Shown here: piece by piece, positions 51,793-60,006 of the stretch | Layout of the letters: every line of letters starts with the position of its first letter | Numbering within the stretch: the first letter of the stretch is position 1 | Source of the DNA: Pelagibius marinus | GTDB lineage: Bacteria > Pseudomonadota > Alphaproteobacteria > Kiloniellales > Kiloniellaceae | Assembly (NCBI RefSeq): GCF_014925385.1 | Contig: NZ_JACSDK010000001.1 | Location: 682,001 to 746,000, forward strand | Reading direction: 5' to 3' | Length of the DNA stretch: 64,000 bases | Translations under genes and position numbers: made by a program | The notes under the pieces: model-generated | Database searches by the model: none | Told to the model about the DNA's origin: nothing | Seen by the model: only the letters and a program-made list of their open reading frames with translations

Positions 51793-51969
51793 ATGCTGGA
51801 AGCTCTGACCTGGTTTGTCAGCGACGAAGAAGGTGCGTCGGCGATCGAATACGGCCTCATCGGGGCCCTGGCCTCGGTCGCCGGGCTCGCTGCCTTGGGC
51901 CTTGCCGGTTCCTCTCTCGATGCGCTGCTCACGGAAGTGGCCAACGCGATGGCGCCGCCGTCGCCCTAG
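51793..51969 (+). CDS. Flp-type (class IVb) pilin
   Basis: This 58-residue prepilin has the Flp motif DEEGASAIEYGLIGALASV. The Gly before ASAIEY is the prepilin peptidase site, with Glu at +5 and Tyr at +6, then a hydrophobic helix. No tad/cpa assembly genes are in the window. I chose ATG 51793 rather than GTG 51781 by aligning its leader with that of the paralogue at 53265. The TAG stop lies in the end of the palindromic element. Confidence 0.88.
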   Translation: MLEALTWFVSDEEGASAIEYGLIGALASVAGLAALGLAGSSLDALLTEVANAMAPPSP

Positions 51970-52072
51970 AGCAACCCGCGTCCGTGCGGACGCGGACAAG
52001 CTGCTCTCACCTTCCAAGATAGAGCACTTCATCCTCGGTCGGGGGAGCCCGCCTGATCGAGGATTGATCTGT
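51966..52072 (-). repeat. Palindromic dispersed element, copy 2 (~107 bp)
   Basis: Read on the minus strand this is homologous to 8844-8950: the GATCAATCCTCGATCAG end, then a more diverged middle, then the CGCGTCCG/CGGACGCG hairpin and GGGTTGCTCTAG. The middle hairpin differs in sequence but keeps an inverted repeat (ATCCTCG/CGAGGAT), suggesting conserved structure. Its CTAG end supplies the stop codon of the Flp pilin gene. Confidence 0.85.
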
Positions 52073-52187
52073 GCGGGTGTCCCGGCCGCCGGCGGGCGCG
52101 GCGGGCTGCTTTGCCGGCCTTTCTTTCGCCCTCTCCCGGACTCTATAAGAAGGCGTCGCCCGCCGTAATCAGGGGAAACCCCTAGCT

Positions 52188-53057
52188 GTGTCCGATTCTG
52201 CCGCTCCGCTTTCGGGGCTCAACTGGCTGCATGCCGATGTCTTCTGTGACGCGCCGCTGACCGGCAATGGTCTCTGTGTCTTCCTGCCGCAGCAGGAACT
52301 CTCCGCGGCGGCCATGTTGGCCCTGACGCAGGAGATGCGCCAGTTCGAGTCGATCTTCCTCTCTGAGGTCGCAGAGGGCGCCGCGCGTGCCCGCATCTTC
52401 ACCCTGGAAGAGGAACTGGATTTCGCCGGCCACCCGCTGCTGGGCGCGGCCGCGGTGCTGCATCACGCGGCCGGGGCGGGCGAGCGCCACCACGTCACCT
52501 TCCGGCTGACCGCGCGGGAGGTCGCCGTCGCGACCCGGCGCCGGGCGGAGCGTTTCTTCGATGCGGAGATGGCGCAGGGGCCGGCCGTCTGGGGCGGCGA
52601 GGCCGAAGGCGCGCCCCGTGCCGCCGTGATTTCCGCATTGGGCCTGCAGGAAGGCGATCTGGTGCCGGGCCTGCCCCTGGCGGCGGTCTCCACCGGGCTC
52701 GACTACCTCATCGTGCCGGTGACCAGCGCGGGGCTCGCCCGCGCCGCGATCCGGGTCGACGACTTCGAGGCGCGCCTGGCCGCCCTCGGCGCGAAGTTCG
52801 TCTACGTCCTGGATCCGGAGGCCCGCGAAGGCCGCACCTGGGACAATCTCGGTGCGGTGGAGGACGTGGCCACCGGCAGCGCCGCCGGCCCGGCCGGCGC
52901 CTACCTGCACCGCTACTGCAACGCCCCGGCAGCGATGACGCTGCACCAGGGCCGCTTTGCCGGCCGCCCCAGCCGGCTGTCCGTCACCCTGGATAAAGGG
53001 GGGAACGTGACGGTCGGCGGCGGTGTCTCCGTGCTGGCCGAGGGCCGCTTCTTCTAG
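52188..53057 (+). CDS. PhzF-family isomerase-like protein
   Basis: This 289-residue protein has the PhzF double hot-dog-like fold markers: HADVFCDAPLTGNGLCVF, the catalytic-glutamate region MRQFESIFLSE, HPLLGAAAVLHH and late GSAAGPAGAYL. The family includes PhzF (phenazine synthesis), but no other phenazine gene is nearby, so the reaction is unknown. The start is GTG at 52188 with AGGGGA 11 nt upstream. It lies between two Flp-pilin genes. Confidence 0.9.
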   Translation: MSDSAAPLSGLNWLHADVFCDAPLTGNGLCVFLPQQELSAAAMLALTQEMRQFESIFLSEVAEGAARARIFTLEEELDFAGHPLLGAAAVLHHAAGAGERHHVTFRLTAREVAVATRRRAERFFDAEMAQGPAVWGGEAEGAPRAAVISALGLQEGDLVPGLPLAAVSTGLDYLIVPVTSAGLARAAIRVDDFEARLAALGAKFVYVLDPEAREGRTWDNLGAVEDVATGSAAGPAGAYLHRYCNAPAAMTLHQGRFAGRPSRLSVTLDKGGNVTVGGGVSVLAEGRFF

Positions 53058-53264
53058 TCCCGGTCCCGCCGCCGGCCGCGCTCCTGAAGGGGCAAGTGAA
53101 GAGGCAAGGACTGTTTCCCTCTACCGGCAACCTCTCCGTGTCTTTCGTCGCAACCCAGGGTGTTCCCCGGCGCACGGTGCCACAGATATTCCACACCGGT
53201 TTCATCGAAACCTAAGGCCCGGAGCGCAAGCTGACGGTCTGCGGAAGAAAGGAGGGATCAGCTT

Positions 53265-53462
53265 ATGCGAGACACACTGACCCTTGGAATGCTGAAGCTG
53301 GAGACCGTGAAGCGGTTCGCCCTCGATAACGAGGGCGCGCTGGTGCTCGACTTCGCGTTCATCGGCGCTCTGGTGGCGGTGGCCGGGATCGTTGCCCTGG
53401 TCCTCGCCGACGATGCGATGGACTGGGTGCTGATCGGGGTCTCCGAAATCCTCGGCGACTAA
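53265..53462 (+). CDS. Flp-type pilin paralogue with divergent signature
   Basis: This 65-residue protein has NEGALVLDFAFIGALVAVAG in the Flp position. Compared with the neighbouring pilin, the +5 Glu and +6 Tyr are replaced by Asp and Phe, conservative but unusual changes. The 5' leader (53201-53264) is homologous to that of the first pilin, so the two arose by duplication. It may be a minor pilin or pseudopilin. ATG has AAAGGAGG about 9 nt upstream. Confidence 0.75.
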   Translation: MRDTLTLGMLKLETVKRFALDNEGALVLDFAFIGALVAVAGIVALVLADDAMDWVLIGVSEILGD

Positions 53463-53479
53463 CGAACGCCCCCCGTATT

Positions 53480-55159
53480 TCAGTTCCGCCCGGAGAGCAG
53501 GCCGCGGGCGATGACCTGCGCCTGGATCTCGGCGGCGCCTTCGAAAATGTTGAGGATGCGTGCGTCGCAGAGCACGCGGGAGATCTTGTACTCCTCGGCG
53601 TAGCCGTTGCCGCCGTGCACCTGCAGCGCGTTGTCGGCGTTGGCCCAGGCGACGCGGGCGCCCAGCAGCTTGGCCATGCCGGCCTCGATGTCGCAGCGCC
53701 GCTCCGAATCCTTCTCGCGCGCGGCGAAGTAGGTGAGCTGGCGGGCGACCATGGTCTCCACCGCCATCCAGGCCAGCTTGCCGGCGACGCGCGGGAAGGC
53801 GACGATCGCCTTGCCGAACTGCTTCCTGTCCTGTGCATATTCCAGGCCCAGCTCCAGGGCGCACTGCGCGACGCCCACGGCGCGGGCGGCGGTCTGGATG
53901 CGCGCCGACTCGAAGGTCGCCATGAGCTGCTTGAAGCCCTGGCCCTCGACGCCGCCCAGCAGGTTCTCGGCCTTCACCTCGAAACCGTCGAAGCCCAGCT
54001 CGTATTCCTTCATGCCGCGATAGCCCAGCACCTTGATCTCGCCGCCGGTCATGCCGGGGGCGGGGAAGGGGTCGTCCTCCGTGCCGCGCGGCTTCTCGGC
54101 CAGGAACATGGAAAGTCCGCGGTAGCCGGCTTCGTCGGGATCGGTGCGCGCCAGCAGTGTCATGAGGTCGCTGCGCGCGGCGTGGGTGATCCAGGTCTTG
54201 TTGCCGGTGACCTTGTAGCTGTCGCCGTCCCGCAGCGCGCGGGTGCGCAGGGAGCCGAGGTCGGAGCCGGTGTTGGGCTCGGTGAAGACGGCGGTCGGCA
54301 GGATCTCGCCGGAGGCGATGAGCGGCAGCCACTTTTCCTGCTGCGCCGGGGTGCCGCCCAGGCGGATCAGTTCGGCGGCGATCTCCGAGCGGGTGCCCAG
54401 CGAGCCCAAGCCGATATAGCCGCGCGACAGTTCCTCCGTCACCACGCACATGGCCAGCTTGCCGAGGCCGGAGCCGCCGAAGTCCTCCGGCACCGTCAGG
54501 CCGAAGACGCCGAGCCCGGCCAGCTGCTGGACCACCTCCAGGGGGATCAGCTCGTCCTTCAGGTGCCACTCGTGGGCGTCTTCCTTGTGATCCTCGGCGA
54601 CCTTGTGGAACTGGTCGCGGATCATCTCCAGCATCTCGTCGGCCAGGCCCGCCTCGCCGAACTTGCCCTCGGCCAGGTGGCGGGCGATGGCCATGCGCAG
54701 GGCGTTGCCGTTGCCCGCGGTCATCAGCTTCTTCACCGCCGGGGTCTGCAGCGCCGTGACGTCGTCGTCGCCGAGGCCCAGGTCGGCCGGGCGCAGCACC
54801 TCCACCTGGCTGAGCGCGATGCCGCCGACAAGCTGGTTCAGGTACTCGCCGTAGGCGGCCTGCAGCATCATCTGCTCCAGTTCGCCGAGCTGGCCCGCGG
54901 CCTCCAGGCGCTCGGCCCAGTGCAGCATCTCGCGCAGCGCGGCGACGTAGGTGGCCAGCCAGGCGTAGCCATGGGCGGCGAACTGCTCGCGCTCCAGCAG
55001 CTTGGCGTCGATCCTGCCGCCGGGGGCGACCAGCGCGGCCACGGCAGAGCGCGCGGCGGCGCCGAAGCTCTCGGCGGCGGCCAGCGCCTCGGCGCAGGTG
55101 GCCAGCAGCTCGGGCAGGATCAGGCTTTCGGTCCGGGCTTCGGCTTGCACGGCGGTCAT
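53480..55159 (-). CDS. mcd: (2S)-methylsuccinyl-CoA dehydrogenase (ethylmalonyl-CoA pathway)
   Basis: Mcd oxidises (2S)-methylsuccinyl-CoA to mesaconyl-CoA in the ethylmalonyl-CoA pathway. The 559-residue acyl-CoA dehydrogenase has an N-terminal extension (about 1-150) typical of Mcd and a standard dehydrogenase core with FTEPNTGSDLGSLRTRA, GNKTWITHA and the C-terminal QVHGGNGYAEEYKISRV. The FAD electrons would go to EtfAB (41702-43383). It is downstream of ccr on the same strand, separated by the phytanoyl-CoA dioxygenase-like gene. Confidence 0.94.
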   Translation of the reverse strand: MTAVQAEARTESLILPELLATCAEALAAAESFGAAARSAVAALVAPGGRIDAKLLEREQFAAHGYAWLATYVAALREMLHWAERLEAAGQLGELEQMMLQAAYGEYLNQLVGGIALSQVEVLRPADLGLGDDDVTALQTPAVKKLMTAGNGNALRMAIARHLAEGKFGEAGLADEMLEMIRDQFHKVAEDHKEDAHEWHLKDELIPLEVVQQLAGLGVFGLTVPEDFGGSGLGKLAMCVVTEELSRGYIGLGSLGTRSEIAAELIRLGGTPAQQEKWLPLIASGEILPTAVFTEPNTGSDLGSLRTRALRDGDSYKVTGNKTWITHAARSDLMTLLARTDPDEAGYRGLSMFLAEKPRGTEDDPFPAPGMTGGEIKVLGYRGMKEYELGFDGFEVKAENLLGGVEGQGFKQLMATFESARIQTAARAVGVAQCALELGLEYAQDRKQFGKAIVAFPRVAGKLAWMAVETMVARQLTYFAAREKDSERRCDIEAGMAKLLGARVAWANADNALQVHGGNGYAEEYKISRVLCDARILNIFEGAAEIQAQVIARGLLSGRN

Positions 55160-55205
55160 CTCTCTAACCTTCTACCTTCTTCGACTTTATCACTTGGGGG
55201 GTGGA

Positions 55206-55916
55206 TCAGGCCCAGGCCCATTCGAGCGGCGGCGGCGGGTCGCCGGCGGCCAGTTCGACATGGAGGATGCGGCGGTGGCCCCGCGTGGTGCGGCGGCGCG
55301 AGCCGTGCACCAGCAGCGGGCGCAGGACCAGCACGGTGCCGGCGGAAACCGCGAGCTCGACCGCCGGCGTCTCGCTGGCCAGCACCGCAATTTCTTCCGT
55401 GGTCAGGCGGCCCTTCGTATGGCTGCCGGGCAGCACGCGCAGGCCGCCGTCGGCGGGGCCGATGAGGTCCAGGTGCCAGCGCAGGGTCAGCATCCGCTCC
55501 AGCAGGTCGACCGGGGCCTCGCAATGGGGTACGCCCGCCTTGACCGTCCAGTTGCCGACCGGCGCCGATGCGTCGCGCCGCTTCACCGCGATGGTGCGGT
55601 CCTGGTGCCAGGGCACGAACCAGTTGCGGTGCCCGGTCTTGTCGAAGGCGATGGCCCGCACCGGCCTGGCGGAGGGGCCGAGCGCCTCGCGAACGATGTC
55701 GCGCACGGCGGGCTGCGCCAGCAAGGTGCCGATCAGGGGAACGTCGGGCGCAATGCGCGCCGAGCCTTCGTCCTCGGCGGCGGCGGCGCGCAGGGCGTCG
55801 AAGGCCGCCACGGCCGCCGTCCGGTCAACGGCGGAGCCGTCGACCAGGGCATAGCCTTGAGCGGCGAGCCTGTCGCCCGCCCGCTCGGCCTCCGCTGCCA
55901 GACAGGCCAGCGCCAT
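55206..55916 (-). CDS. Phytanoyl-CoA dioxygenase-family protein
   Basis: This 236-residue 2-oxoglutarate/iron-dependent oxygenase-like protein has the metal motif H104-x-D106 (PWHQDRT) and a second histidine plus arginine late (VHGSRRRTTRGHRRILHVEL in outline). The substrate is unknown. It is placed in the ccr-mcd run, 23 bp after ccr and 47 bp before mcd, yet is not a known step of the ethylmalonyl-CoA pathway. Confidence 0.88.
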   Translation of the reverse strand: MALACLAAEAERAGDRLAAQGYALVDGSAVDRTAAVAAFDALRAAAAEDEGSARIAPDVPLIGTLLAQPAVRDIVREALGPSARPVRAIAFDKTGHRNWFVPWHQDRTIAVKRRDASAPVGNWTVKAGVPHCEAPVDLLERMLTLRWHLDLIGPADGGLRVLPGSHTKGRLTTEEIAVLASETPAVELAVSAGTVLVLRPLLVHGSRRRTTRGHRRILHVELAAGDPPPPLEWAWA

Positions 55917-55938
55917 GGTTGTGCTCCCTCCGGCCGCC

Positions 55939-57237
55939 TCAGTCTTCCGCTTCGGCGTCTTCCAGGGTGCGCAGGCCCGGGCGCTTCGCCTGGACCAGCA
56001 CGGCCATGTTTCCGGGACGGTGCTGGTTCTTCATCATCTTGGTGTGGGCGCGCGGGATGTCGCGCCAGGCGAAGACCTCCGACATGCAGGGGTCGATGCG
56101 GCGCTCGACCATCAGGTTGTTGGCCTGGCTGGCCTGCATGAGGTTGGCGAAGTGGCTGCCCTGGATACGCTTCTGGCGCATCCACACGAAGCGCGCGTCG
56201 AAGGTCAGGTTGTAGCCGGTGGTGCCGGCGCAGAACACGACCATGCCGCCGCGCTTCACCACCATGCAGCTGACCGGGAAGGTCTGCTCGCCGGGATGCT
56301 CGAAGACGAAGTCGACGTCGTTGCCCTTGCCGGTGTACTGCCAGATCGCCTTGCCGAACTCGCGCACCCGGCGCATGTAGTCGCCGAAGCCCTCGCCGTT
56401 GACCGGGGGCAGCTGGCCCCAGCAGTCGAAGTCCTTGCGGTTGATGACGCCCTTGGCGCCCAGTGACATGACGAAGTCGCGCTTGTCCTCGTCGGAGATC
56501 ACGCCGATGGCGTTGGCGCCGGCGGTCGAGATCAGCTGGATCGCCATGGAGCCCAGGCCGCCGGAGGCGCCCCAGACCAGCACGTTGTGGCCCGGCCGCA
56601 GGATGTGCGGGCGGTGGCCGAAGAGCATGCGGTAGGCGGTGGCGAGCGTCAGGGTGTAGCAGCCGCTCTCCTCCCAGGTCAGGTGGCGCGGGCGCGTCAT
56701 CAGCTGGCGGTCCTGCACGCGGGCGAACTGGGCGAAGGAGCCGTCGGGCGTCTCGTAGCCCCAGATGCGCTGCGAGGTGGAGAACATCGGGTCGCCGCCG
56801 TTGCACTCCTCGTCGTCGCCGTCGTCCTGGTTACAGTGGACCACGACCTCGTCGCCGACCTTCCAGCGCTTCACCTTGGAGCCGACGGCCCAGACGATGC
56901 CCGTCGCGTCGGAGCCGGCAATGTGATAGGGCGCCTTGTGGACGTCGAAGGGCGAGATCGGTACGCCCAGGCCGGCCCAGACGCCGTTGTAGTTCACGCC
57001 GGCGGCCATCACCATGACCAGGACGTCGTGGCTGTCCAGCGTGGGGGTGTCGACCACCTCCAACTGCATGGCCTGTTCCGGTTCGCCGTGGCGCTCGCGC
57101 CGGATGACCCAGGCGTGCATCTTCTCCGGCACGTGGCCCAGCGGCGGAATCTCACCGACCTCGTAGAGGTCCTTCACCGGCCGTTCCGGTGTCTGCGCCT
57201 CGGTGCTTTCAGCTGACCCTTCGAGCGTCTCGGCCAT
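55939..57237 (-). CDS. ccr: Crotonyl-CoA carboxylase/reductase
   Basis: Ccr reductively carboxylates crotonyl-CoA to (2S)-ethylmalonyl-CoA with NADPH and CO2, the key step of the pathway. It is a 432-residue medium-chain dehydrogenase/reductase. Visible family features are ILRPGHNVLVWGASGGLGSMAIQL (cofactor loop), GVINRKDFDCWGQLPPV and FDVHKAPYHIAGSDATGIVWAVG. The length is normal. It diverges from ecm across 447 bp of AT-rich DNA, so both may be controlled together. Confidence 0.96.
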   Translation of the reverse strand: MAETLEGSAESTEAQTPERPVKDLYEVGEIPPLGHVPEKMHAWVIRRERHGEPEQAMQLEVVDTPTLDSHDVLVMVMAAGVNYNGVWAGLGVPISPFDVHKAPYHIAGSDATGIVWAVGSKVKRWKVGDEVVVHCNQDDGDDEECNGGDPMFSTSQRIWGYETPDGSFAQFARVQDRQLMTRPRHLTWEESGCYTLTLATAYRMLFGHRPHILRPGHNVLVWGASGGLGSMAIQLISTAGANAIGVISDEDKRDFVMSLGAKGVINRKDFDCWGQLPPVNGEGFGDYMRRVREFGKAIWQYTGKGNDVDFVFEHPGEQTFPVSCMVVKRGGMVVFCAGTTGYNLTFDARFVWMRQKRIQGSHFANLMQASQANNLMVERRIDPCMSEVFAWRDIPRAHTKMMKNQHRPGNMAVLVQAKRPGLRTLEDAEAED

Positions 57238-57684
57238 GTCTCAAACTCCTCCAGTCTTCTCTCGGCGCCCGGTCCCGGCCGGGGCCCCTCTGCCTATCCC
57301 TTCGCAGCTGCTCATTGTTCTGGAGGCAAATCCGCGGAAAACTGCGATCCTCCGCCGGAAATCCCCTTTGGCAGTGCGGTATTTTTCTTGACTCATAGAC
57401 GCTCAGACGCTTTTTTGCAATGCACAATGACATTGTTTTTTACGTCCAGAGGGATTTTTTCGTAATTATCTGTCGGTTTTGGCGGGTGGACGAAATATGA
57501 TAACCTGGAATCGGTTGCTTTCAGGGGGTTCCGGAGGATTAGAGTGCATTGCAGCACGTTCTTTCCGACCCTGCCCCAGGGGTGTCCCGGGGGGCGTCCG
57601 GGGGGCATCCGAGGGACCGGCGGCGGCCTTGGGTTTGATCCCGCTCGGGCCGCCGGGTATCAGAGAGTGGTTGGTTAGAGTGAG
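57238..57684. other. Divergent control region ccr / ecm
   Basis: This 447-bp region is markedly AT-rich between about 57340 and 57510 in an otherwise GC-rich window. It holds a palindrome ACAATGACATTGT (57424-57436), an overlapping CAATG/CATTG pair, several T-runs, and TATGAT at 57496-57501 as a possible -10 toward ecm. No gene is visible; short open frames here lack coding character. Confidence 0.6.
57424..57436. promoter_or_regulatory. Palindrome ACAATGACATTGT between ccr and ecm
   Basis: A perfect ACAAT-N3-ATTGT inverted repeat, part of a wider CAATG...CATTG pattern, lies in the AT-rich middle of the divergent region. It could be the operator of a TetR- or MarR-type regulator of the ethylmalonyl-CoA genes; none is encoded nearby. 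Confidence 0.45.
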
Positions 57685-59715
57685 ATGAGCGACATGACGG
57701 ACAGCAAGACCGCCGGAGCTTCTGGGACGCGCGCGAAGGACAAGCCCTGGCTGATCCGCACCTACGCGGGCCATTCCACCGCCGAGGCCTCCAACGCGCT
57801 CTACCGCAAGAACCTGGCGCGCGGGCAGACCGGCCTCTCGGTGGCCTTCGACCTGCCGACCCAGACCGGCTACGATTCCGACCATGCCCTGGCCAAGGGC
57901 GAGGTCGGCAAGGTCGGCGTGCCCATCAGCCACCTGGGCGACATGGAGAAGCTCTTCGCGGAGATCCCGCTGGAGCGCATGAACACCTCCATGACCATCA
58001 ACGCCACGGCGCCCTGGTTGCTGGCGCTCTACATCGCCTGCGCGGAAAAGCAGGGCGCCCCGCGCGACCAGCTGACCGGCACGGTGCAGAACGACATCAT
58101 CAAGGAATATCTCTCGCGCGGGACCTACATCTTCCCGCCGCAGCCCTCGCTGCGCCTCATCACCGACGTGATCGCCTTCACCTACCGCGAAGTGCCGAAG
58201 TGGAACCCGACCAACGTCTGCTCCTACCACCTGCAGGAGGCCGGCGCGACGCCGGTGCAGGAGCTGGCCTACGCCCTGGCGACGGCGGTCGCGGTGCTGG
58301 ATGCGGTCCGCGATTCGGGCCAGGTGCCGCCGGAGGACTTCCCCCGCGTGGTCGGGCGCATCTCCTTCTTCGTCAACGCCGGCCTGCGCTTCATCACCGA
58401 GCTTTGCAAGATGCGCGCCTTCACCGAGCTGTGGGACGAGATCTGCCGCGAGCGCTACGGCATCGAGGAAGAGAAGTACCGCCGCTTCCGCTACGGCGTG
58501 CAGGTGAACTCCCTGGGCCTCACCGAGCAGCAGCCGGAGAACAACGTCTACCGCATCCTGCTGGAGGCCCTGGCCGTCACCCTGTCGAAGGACGCCCGCG
58601 CCCGCGCCGTGCAGCTGCCGGCCTGGAACGAGGCGCTGGGCCTGCCGCGCCCCTGGGACCAGCAGTGGTCCCTGCGCCTGCAGCAGATCCTCGCCTTCGA
58701 GACCGACCTGCTGGACTACGACGACATCTTCAACGGCTCGACCGTGATCGACGCCAAGGTCGCGGAGCTGAAGGCCGAGGCGCGCGCGGAGCTGGCCCGC
58801 ATCGAGGATCTCGGCGGGGCCATCGCCGCGGTGGAGAACGCCTACATGAAGGAGCGCCTGGTGGAGAGCGCCGCCAAGCGCCTGGAGGCCATCGAGACCG
58901 GTGCCCAGACCGTGGTCGGCGTCAACGCCTACCAGGACAGCGAGCCCTCGCCGCTGACCCGGGGCGGCGATGGCGGTTTCCTGGCCCCCGACCCGGCGGC
59001 CGAGGCCGGGCAGCTCGAGAACCTCAAGGCCTGGCGCGCCGCCCGCGACCAGGGCGCCGTCGACAGGGCCCTGGCCGAACTGGAGGCCGCGGCCAAGGAA
59101 GGCGCCAACATCATGGAGCCTTCCATCGCCTGCGCCCATGCCGGCGTGACCACCGGGGAGTGGGGCGAGGTGCTGCGCCGGGTCTTCGGCGAATACCGCG
59201 CGCCCACCGGCGTCGGCGGCTCGGCCGCGGCGCACTCCCAGGAGGAAGAGGACGCCCTGGCCCCGGTGCGCGAGCGCGTCGAGAAGGTCTCCCGCCGGCT
59301 CGGCCGCCGCCTCAAGATCCTGGTCGGCAAGCCGGGCCTGGACGGTCATTCCAACGGGGCCGAGCAGATCGCCGTGCGCGCTCGCGACGCCGGCTTCGAG
59401 GTGGTCTACGAGGGGATCAGGCTGACCCCGGCGCAGATCGTCGGCGCGGCGCTGGAGGAAGGTGTCCACGTCATCGGCCTCTCCATCCTCTCCGGCTCCC
59501 ACGTCGCCCTGGTCGGCGAGGTGCTGGAGCGCATGGACAAGGCCGGGCTCTCCCGCGTGCCCCTGGTCGCCGGCGGCATCATCCCGCCGGAGGACGAGGC
59601 GGCGCTCAAGAAGGCCGGCGTCGCCGCGGTCTACACCCCCAAGGACTACGACCTGACGGCGATCCTGGCCGACATCGTCGACATCGTCGACCGCGCCACC
59701 CAGGAAGCGGCCTAG
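57685..59715 (+). CDS. ecm: (2R)-ethylmalonyl-CoA mutase
   Basis: Ecm rearranges (2R)-ethylmalonyl-CoA to (2S)-methylsuccinyl-CoA with adenosylcobalamin. The 676-residue protein has the mutase barrel (GLSVAFDLPTQTGYDSDHA and NATAPWLLALYIA) and a C-terminal B12 domain with D553-G-H555-S-N-G in GLDGHSNGAEQIA. Fusion of both domains on one chain and the length fit the Ecm group of the methylmalonyl-CoA mutase superfamily. The ATG is preceded by GAGTGAG only. ccr and mcd lie just across the divergent region. Confidence 0.95.
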   Translation: MSDMTDSKTAGASGTRAKDKPWLIRTYAGHSTAEASNALYRKNLARGQTGLSVAFDLPTQTGYDSDHALAKGEVGKVGVPISHLGDMEKLFAEIPLERMNTSMTINATAPWLLALYIACAEKQGAPRDQLTGTVQNDIIKEYLSRGTYIFPPQPSLRLITDVIAFTYREVPKWNPTNVCSYHLQEAGATPVQELAYALATAVAVLDAVRDSGQVPPEDFPRVVGRISFFVNAGLRFITELCKMRAFTELWDEICRERYGIEEEKYRRFRYGVQVNSLGLTEQQPENNVYRILLEALAVTLSKDARARAVQLPAWNEALGLPRPWDQQWSLRLQQILAFETDLLDYDDIFNGSTVIDAKVAELKAEARAELARIEDLGGAIAAVENAYMKERLVESAAKRLEAIETGAQTVVGVNAYQDSEPSPLTRGGDGGFLAPDPAAEAGQLENLKAWRAARDQGAVDRALAELEAAAKEGANIMEPSIACAHAGVTTGEWGEVLRRVFGEYRAPTGVGGSAAAHSQEEEDALAPVRERVEKVSRRLGRRLKILVGKPGLDGHSNGAEQIAVRARDAGFEVVYEGIRLTPAQIVGAALEEGVHVIGLSILSGSHVALVGEVLERMDKAGLSRVPLVAGGIIPPEDEAALKKAGVAAVYTPKDYDLTAILADIVDIVDRATQEAA

Positions 59716-59759
59716 GGGAAGCGGCTTTAGGGGGCGATTGTCCTGGCCACCTTATAGCC

Positions 59760-59874
59760 GTCGTCCCGGCACTTGATGCCGGGACCCATTGCCAGTTCCG
59801 CCACCTCGACCTTCCTGGAGAGGCTCACCGCTTGCCGGCGGCATTGGGTCCCGGGGTCAAGCCCCGGGACGACA
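59760..59874. repeat. REP-like double hairpin (GTCCCGG type), copy 2
   Basis: The 115-bp element is bounded by GTCGTCCCGG and CCGGGACGAC, with hairpins CCCGGCACTTGATGCCGGG and CCCGGGGTCAAGCCCCGGG. It lies 45 bp after the ecm stop. Same structure as 40581-40692. Confidence 0.8.
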
Positions 59875-60006
59875 GCGAGTATGGATCCCTGCCCTGCGGT
59901 TTGCCCCCGTAGCTTTCTCCCGCCAAGCCCGCTAATCTCCCGGCCAATTCAGTCAGGCAGGACGCCCGGGAAGAGGCGGCCTGCGCGCATTTCGGGAGGA
60001 GTTCTT

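Noticed and set aside
52188-53057. Phenazine biosynthesis gene cluster
   Set aside because: Only a PhzF-family protein is present; no phzA, B, C, D, E or G-like genes occur in the window.
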